Part shown: positions 7,488 through 8,147 of the stretch, in pieces
How positions within the stretch are numbered: position 1 is the stretch's first letter
Layout of the letters: each line of letters starts with the position of its first letter
Source of the DNA: SIAJ01 sp036266155
Lineage (GTDB): Bacteria; Planctomycetota; Planctomycetia; Gemmatales; Gemmataceae
Reading direction: 5' to 3'
NCBI GenBank assembly: GCA_036266155.1
Contig: DATANR010000348.1
Coordinates: forward strand, 1-8,147
DNA length: 8,147 nucleotides
Translations under genes and position numbers: made by a program
The notes under the pieces: generated by a model
What the model saw: only the letters and a program-made list of their open reading frames with translations
Told to the model about the DNA's origin: nothing
Databases searched by the model: none

Positions 7488-7871
7488 ATGAATCGCAAGA
7501 AACAGATCCGTGCCGCGTTCCGAATGGCCGTCTTTGAACGGGATGGCTATCGGTGCGCGATGTGCGGCCGTCCCGGCAAGGACCGACAGGGTGGGAGCGG
7601 TCACGAGCAACACCATTTGGCATTGAGCTATGAAACCCTCGTGCTTTTGGACACCCATCACATTACAGATCGGAACGAGATGCCGAATGGCGGCTATGTC
7701 CTCGATAACGGCATTTCCCTTTGCGACGAGAGCTGTCACGCTCTTGCCGAACTCTTTCATGAGACTGGCACAGCTCACCCAGGCTTTGCTCCCGCAGATC
7801 TATACACGCGGATTGGTTCCTCATACGAGAATGCTTGGCTTTCGAGTTCAATGGCCAATGCCGGCGAGTAG
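7488..7871 (+). CDS. Small HNH endonuclease linked to the RNA-repair genes
   Basis: A 127-residue protein with a complete-looking HNH (beta-beta-alpha metal) core: VFERDGYRCAMC (15-26) with the first zinc cysteines Cys23 and Cys26, LLDTHHITDRNEMPNGGYV (53-71) with His57/His58, NGISLC (74-79) with Asn74 and Cys79, and CHALAE with Cys83-His84. The two C-x2/3-C knuckles would bind a structural zinc; a histidine of LDTHH is the likely general base, with Asn74 and His84 nearby. The C-terminal PADLYTRIGSSYENAW is unassigned. It begins 21 bases after the HD-Pnk stop on the same strand, so co-transcription is likely, although its ribosome binding site is weak. Substrate is unknown. Its place after healing and sealing enzymes suggests it makes, or processes, the breaks they repair. 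Confidence 0.85.
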   Translation: MNRKKQIRAAFRMAVFERDGYRCAMCGRPGKDRQGGSGHEQHHLALSYETLVLLDTHHITDRNEMPNGGYVLDNGISLCDESCHALAELFHETGTAHPGFAPADLYTRIGSSYENAWLSSSMANAGE

Positions 7872-7910
7872 GGTATTCTGTCCCAAGAAGACCACATCCG
7901 GAGCATTTCC

Positions 7911-8024
7911 ATGTCCAAGCGAAGCCTCGTTTCTCCGATCGGTATCACGTTGACCATCGCAACGTTCGGCTTCCTTGCAACCATTGCGTGGTCCGCTCCG
8001 GCGCCGAACAGCCTGTTGAAGTAA
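7911..8024 (+). CDS. Small exported or membrane protein (37 residues)
   Basis: ATG 7911 follows GGAG at 7900-7903 with a 7-base spacer. The product begins MSKRSLVSPIG, has a hydrophobic stretch, ITLTIATFGFLATIAW (residues 12-27), then SAPAPNSLLK. The layout is a signal peptide with a possible cleavage site after WSA, or a single membrane segment with the N-terminus inside. I recognise no family. It lies between the HNH gene and the transposase start. It could be a membrane miniprotein or toxin, or the leftover 5' end of a gene cut by the mobile element. Confidence 0.45.
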   Translation: MSKRSLVSPIGITLTIATFGFLATIAWSAPAPNSLLK

Positions 8025-8080
8025 TGCCTTCATTGCGCTAATCTTGTCCACGTGCAACGCTTCGCGTCGGGAGTCGAGCG

Positions 8081-8147
8081 ATGGCGATGGGTAAGCGGAA
8101 GCCACAGCAAGAGTCGTTGTTCATTGCCACCGACCGCTTGATTCCGT
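8081..8147 (+). mobile_element. 5' end of a probable IS transposase (cut by window edge)
   Basis: ATG 8081 follows GGGAG at 8069-8073 with a 7-base spacer. The first 22 codons read MAMGKRKPQQESLFIATDRL then IP. This strongly resembles the start of a DDE transposase group common in planctomycetes and other soil bacteria, in which a short basic GKRK segment is followed by QxSL(F/W)xxT and a D-L-x-P stretch. The family assignment (IS5/IS1182-like) comes from memory of those N-termini only. The left terminal repeat of the element should lie between 8025 and 8080, but I could not identify it without the right end. Confidence 0.6.

Noticed and set aside
8010..8036. TGAAG/CTTCA inverted repeat as a possible IS end
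   Set aside because: Only 5 bp long and it overlaps the end of the 37-residue ORF. The other end of the element is outside the window, so it cannot be tested.

Overview
The window looks like chromosomal DNA of a GC-rich planctomycete, probably Gemmata-like. This is inferred from GC-rich third codon positions, mixed ATG/TTG starts with clear Shine-Dalgarno sites, and an exported protein that joins a thioredoxin-like domain to LTxxQ (Spy/CpxP-like) repeats. No rRNA, tRNA or CRISPR array was seen. The mixture of nucleases, a nucleotidyltransferase, an RNA-repair cassette and a transposase start suggests an accessory region.

Layout, left to right. (1) The 5' end of a leftward gene (1-53) and a roughly 490-base gene-free stretch with a compact palindrome. 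(2) A rightward group: a DUF123/GIY-YIG nuclease-like protein (547-1071), a possible 40-residue overlapping ORF (1064-1186), a strong hairpin (1211-1240), a conserved 217-residue protein of unknown function (1353-2006), and an AbiEii/AbiGii-type nucleotidyltransferase (2030-3163). The last is broken by an in-frame TAA between its catalytic motifs. (3) A leftward exported thioredoxin-like/LTxxQ protein (5247-3331). Its reading frame contains one in-frame TGA directly after a Cys codon and directly before a hairpin that fits the bacterial SECIS pattern. The best reading is a candidate selenoprotein of 638 residues rather than two ORFs. (4) A divergent rightward operon: an RNA ligase with a signal-peptide-like N-terminal extension (5386-6354), an HD-phosphoesterase/polynucleotide-kinase fusion overlapping it by ATGA (6351-7466), and a small HNH nuclease 21 bases further on (7488-7871). 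(5) A 37-residue exported or membrane miniprotein (7911-8024) and the start of a probable IS transposase cut by the window edge (8081-8147).

How they may work together: the HD-Pnk protein would heal broken nucleic-acid ends (removing 2',3'-cyclic or 3' phosphate and phosphorylating 5'-OH), and the ligase would seal them. The linked HNH protein adds a possible cutting activity, giving a cut-heal-seal cassette. The two items most worth checking are the Sec-encoding TGA and this nuclease-linked RNA-repair operon. Both rest on motif reading and neighbourhood, not on database searches.
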